DNA of 64,000 nucleotides. Source: Caenorhabditis remanei (taxonomy: Eukaryota > Nematoda > Chromadorea > Rhabditida > Rhabditidae). The notes under the pieces were generated by a model. That model worked only from the letters and a program-made list of their open reading frames with translations, did no database searches and was not told the DNA's origin. The translations under genes were made by a program, and so were the position numbers. Positions within the stretch are counted from its first letter, which is position 1. Each line of letters begins with the position of its first letter. This document shows, piece after piece, positions 60,848 through 64,000 of this stretch. The DNA lies in contig NC_071329.1 of NCBI RefSeq assembly GCF_010183535.1, forward strand, positions 9,114,001 through 9,178,000. Reading direction: 5' to 3'.

Positions 60848-62140
60848 TCAGGTAGAACTTTCAGGGAGTAAAAACTCGGGTTTCATTTCTTCTCGAACTT
60901 CCGAAACTTTTCCAATAAATTTTTTCGCCGCAAATCGATATGTTACCAGTCTCCCAGTGTTCTTGGTGAGCATGGCTGCTGCAGGTGCCAGACCGGCAGG
61001 CGCTTTTACCACTTTCTTTCCATTTTTCAATGTATACACTGCGACGTTCAATGGAATCAGTGAAGGCGTTGGTACTGAGGACGATGGCTCCGAAGAACTG
61101 ACGTCTTCATTGAAGTCGGGCTCTTCTAATTTTACTTTTTTCAATCCGGGAACATCTTCTTCATCAGGCACACTTAGTGAACCAGGAACAGTGTTGGGAG
61201 CTGTTTTTTGTAGAGATTCGTAGAAATCCTGAAGCAAAATAAAATATGTGGATGAATTGTCTTACTACTTACAGCAACACTTTGTTTCAAGCTGGTTGAT
61301 GGTTTGGAAGGAGCCGGGCTTCTAGAATGAGCATTATACATTACATCCGTTTGCAGTGGAACTTTCGACAAATCCTGAGACATCCAACACCGCAGTAAAT
61401 CTCGATAGCGAACTTCCGAAATTTTTCTCACTGGTTCTTCATCAAATATCTGTCGAATTGTCTGTAAATTGCGATTTTTGCTGTTTTCTTTTAACTTTTG
61501 TTGCACTACCATCAGTTTAATGAAGACAGCAAGTCCACCGAGAAACGCGTAGTCTGGAATGTCATCGAAATCTGCACACGAGTCACCTCCTATACATTCG
61601 TACATAGCTTTTTTCTGAAATGAACTGATTTAACGCCTGGAACTCGTCCAAAACATATACCAATGGGGAAACATGAACTTCGCAAAGGTTCAGCTTGCTG
61701 CACAACATAGCATGTTTCGCCTGTTTTATTGATATTTTGTCACTGATTACAGCCGTTGTCAAGAATATAGCAGCAACTTCATCATTGAGCGTGATAGTTT
61801 TGTGCTTAGTGGACTCAATCCCACATAAAATACACGGCCGAAAGCGATTATGAAGTAATTGATCATGTCCCAATTCGATATGCATACTATCCTGAAAACG
61901 GAAATCGTAATGATAGTGATTGAGAATAACACGTTCTGAACTTACTACTAGCTCTGGGGTCGGGATTTGAACCAATGGGTTCAGATGTCGGCAAAGTGAT
62001 TTGAAACTATGATCATCTACAGTTTCCGACGACAGTTTATGATATTGAAGGAATTGAGTGATCAACAAAGTCGTTGTTCTATGATAACGAACATGTTCTG
62101 CAGTTACCGGCATTGTGCCACGCTGACCGACTCGGGGCAT
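60848..62140 (-). CDS. lin-56: LIN-56, synMuv A protein with THAP-like C2CH zinc motif
   Basis: Exons 61946-62140, 61661-61891, 61273-61614 and 60848-61228 close to 382 codons and TGA. Residues 85-138 fit the THAP-type zinc signature: C85-x2-C88 (RPCILCG), 46 residues, then C135-x2-H138 (LCEVHV). In C. elegans LIN-56 and LIN-15A share such a motif and act together as class A synMuv repressors of lin-3/EGF, preventing ectopic vulval fates. The N-terminus before the motif is mostly helical, and the exon 143-256 part (IPDYAFLGGLAVFIKLMVVQ) is also helical. The C-terminal ~125 residues are acidic/serine-rich with KKVKLEEPD, ending in a basic-acidic mix. Assignment to lin-56 rests on the motif, on the neighbouring tnc-2 and adenylate kinase genes (linked to lin-56 in C. 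elegans) and on overall length; it is strong but not proven. Confidence 0.85.
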
Positions 62141-63230
62141 TTTATTGGTCTTGCTTAATCTGAAATATGATTTTTCCGATTACTCGAAGGATATTTATGA
62201 GAAAGAAGTAGTGAATGAATGGGAATCAATGGCATTAGCAATCCGAATCCTCGAATAATACTACTTTATTTTTATATGAATGACAATATATTGTTATTCT
62301 GAAATATTCATCATAGGTTACTTCTGAATCAGACATTTCTAAAAAACTATCTTTCCAATGACAGTTTTTGAAGTTTATGAACAAAATAACTGAAACTCCG
62401 CCTCAAAAAATCTTGTACCAAAAAGAGTTAATCCTTCCTATATCGTCTCCTCTCTTGTTCACGCTCCACAAACCCCCTCTCTTGTTCCACGCTCTCTACT
62501 CTGTTCACAACGGAGCGTGCTTTCTTTTGGAAAAATTTTCGATGGAAAGTGGGCGGAGTTTAAACTGTAACTTCACCGCACAGTCCTTTCTAAAACTTAG
62601 AATCCGTTCATTTTTCGAAGTTTTTGCTTCGGTAAGATATTTTAATGTCATAGAAGCCAGCAATTTGAAACACCGCCCATTTTCAATCGAAAATTTCTTC
62701 CGCGGAATCGGTGGGGACTCTGCTTCTGTACTATTCTTAAGCACATTCTAAATTTTCTATACATCGAAAGATTAGTATGCAACTGTTTCATAGTTACTAG
62801 TTCATAAACTCCTCCCAGCAAAGTTTTGCTTTGAAACATCGTTTACGGTTGCATGCCGAGCAAGAACCAGAACTGGACTAACGGTATGAAATTCATATAC
62901 ACGCAGCAAATACCCATGAATCGGAGAAAACATACAAAACCGAAAAGAAAACAATTATGTGTCGTGGCGAGAACCAGAAAAAAACAGGGACTTTAAAAAT
63001 CCAGTATCAGATAGGGAGTTCGGTATAAAATGTACTAGAAACCGAGATAAAGCGTTCAAAGAGAAAATGAAATATTTTGATTTTCTGAGCGTTGTGATGG
63101 CAAAGAAAAATGATTACGGAAGAGGGAGCAAAATAAGAGAAAACCCGTAAAGGATTCAGGGTCAGGGTCAGTTAAAGAGGTGAGAGATAGGGTGAAGTAC
63201 ATATAATTGTAATAAAATCATCATTTATAT
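62141..63230. other. Intergenic between lin-56 and the adenylate kinase gene
   Basis: No coding sequence supported. Around 62.5-62.75 kb there is GGCGGAG/CCGCCC-containing sequence with short imperfect inverted words (TTTCGATGGAAAG near 62537; TTTTCAATCGAAAA near 62680). A GGGTCAGGGTCAG duplication lies near 63161. Confidence 0.55.
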
Positions 63231-64000
63231 TTATGCGTATGCGGTTCTTGGTGCTGGAATAAGATCACGACGCATCACTTCGGCGACTGACTCAAACACA
63301 GCTTTCGATGACTCTCCCGACAACGTGATGCATTTGTTTTGCTTTCTGAAATTAAATTATTTGTAAAGTTCAAAAATCTCATGGAATGCCATTAAAAACA
63401 TTTTTTTTAACTACTATTGTCGCGACAAAAAAGTTCCGACATTTTTTACCGACGCGTGTTTGCGGACTTAGTGCTAAATTATTAAATTTTACACTGAGTC
63501 CGCAAACACGCGTCGGTAAAAAAAGTCGAAACTTTTTTATTTCGATAATACTCACTTGTAATAATCGAGAACTTTGTTCTCTGTCTTATCGTACACTTCG
63601 AGTCTTCTTCTTGCTACCTCCAACTGATCCGTGCTACGTTTGAACAGTGGCTCTCCAGTGAAATCGTCTTTTCCCTAAAAACAACAAATGTTTGATACAT
63701 ATTTTTCTCGAAAAAAATTACTGACCTCCTCCTTCGGAGGATTTACTTCAAGATTGTATGCTCTTCCGGATGCTGGATGCACCAACTGTTTCGATAAACG
63801 ATCGATGAGAACTTTGCGAGGAACCTGGAGTATTGGATATTCATTCTTTTCAACTGGCTTCAAAAACATACTTTCAGTTCCACAATCAAATTCAGAGGTG
63901 CTTGTTCTTCGACCATTTTGAGTTGACTCATGTTTCGTGGATATCCATCAAGAACTACTCTTGGTCCTGCTTTCAGCATTTCCGCCAATATAGCTCCATT
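63231..64000 (-). CDS. Adenylate kinase, AK3/GTP:AMP type (3' part only)
   Basis: Exons seen: 63872 to beyond 64000, 63726-63824, 63556-63674 and 63231-63345 (TAA). They code the middle and C-terminal part of an adenylate kinase; the P-loop half lies outside the window. Visible landmarks are the AMP-binding/core motif [12 protein letters not shown], the LID region [27 protein letters not shown] and the closing helix ([17 protein letters not shown]). The LID matches AK3-type enzymes (GRVYN.E.NPP...DD.TGEPL), which use GTP or ATP to phosphorylate AMP in mitochondria or cytosol. A similar gene neighbours lin-56 in C. elegans. The last intron (63346-63555) contains a complete hairpin MITE. The reading frame is intact in the part visible. 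Confidence 0.92.
63417..63549. mobile_element. Hairpin MITE, copy 2, inside adenylate kinase intron
   Basis: A ~133-bp palindrome with outer AAAAAAGTTCCGACATTTTT and inner CGCGTGTTTGCGGACTTAG arms around an AT loop, bounded by TTGTCGCGAC and TTCGATAA. Same family and size as 39923-40055, lying wholly within the intron 63346-63555. Confidence 0.85.

Noticed and set aside
1..64000. tRNA, rRNA, CRISPR array or bacterial-type features
   Set aside because: I looked for cloverleaf-like arms with GGTTCRANTCC, rRNA-like conserved blocks and regularly spaced repeats and saw none; a tRNA scan would be needed to exclude tRNAs formally.

Overview
The window reads as nuclear DNA of a Caenorhabditis nematode. 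It is AT-rich, has many short introns that start GTAAG/GTGAG and end TTTTCAG, and contains nematode-specific families. Several genes match C. elegans chromosome II genes I recognise from their protein sequence: mab-10 (NAB cofactor), myrf-1/pqn-47, tnc-2 (troponin C), lin-56 and an AK3-type adenylate kinase. These are neighbours in C. elegans, so this is probably the orthologous block. I cannot say from sequence alone which Caenorhabditis species it is. All exon models are hand-built from splice signals and reading-frame continuity, and every complete model closes in frame.

Layout. 0.2-1.4 kb (minus): a duplicated-module protein of unknown function. 2.4-7.6 kb (minus): mab-10, with a probable far-upstream first exon. 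7.6-12.2 kb: non-coding with weak repeats. 12.2-13.8 kb (plus): two tiny genes, a single-pass membrane protein and a secreted peptide. 15.6-19.5 kb (plus): a LAPTM-like multipass protein with PY motifs. 20.6-22.2 kb (minus): a cysteine-rich single-pass membrane protein. 23.3-26.6 kb (plus): a serine-rich basic/acidic protein, then a KEN-box protein. 26.6-31.2 kb: non-coding, with a TA microsatellite abutting a 275-bp MITE. 31.2-35.4 kb (plus): myrf-1. 37.3-37.7 kb (plus): a small multipass protein.

38-54 kb is an accessory zone. Four same-strand secreted proteins with a von Willebrand A domain plus a C-type lectin domain (clec family) are spread between transposon debris: a ~2.2-kb near-perfect palindrome with Tc1-like ends, two GGCCGGGCC-ended MITEs and a hairpin MITE. 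A frame-broken small membrane gene and a helical minus-strand gene lie among them. Each clec gene has a TATA box 40-70 bp before its ATG and an upstream TGATAA GATA site, as expected for intestinal defence genes.

53.9-64 kb (minus): tnc-2, a 383-residue single-pass membrane protein whose start codon is split by an intron, lin-56 with a textbook C2CH zinc signature, and the 3' part of the adenylate kinase gene, whose last intron holds a second copy of the hairpin MITE.

Functionally the window mixes developmental regulators (MAB-10, MYRF-1, LIN-56), a muscle gene (TNC-2), metabolism (adenylate kinase) and environmental-response lectins. It is a mostly syntenic gene block, and the lectin zone is the part that looks fast-evolving.
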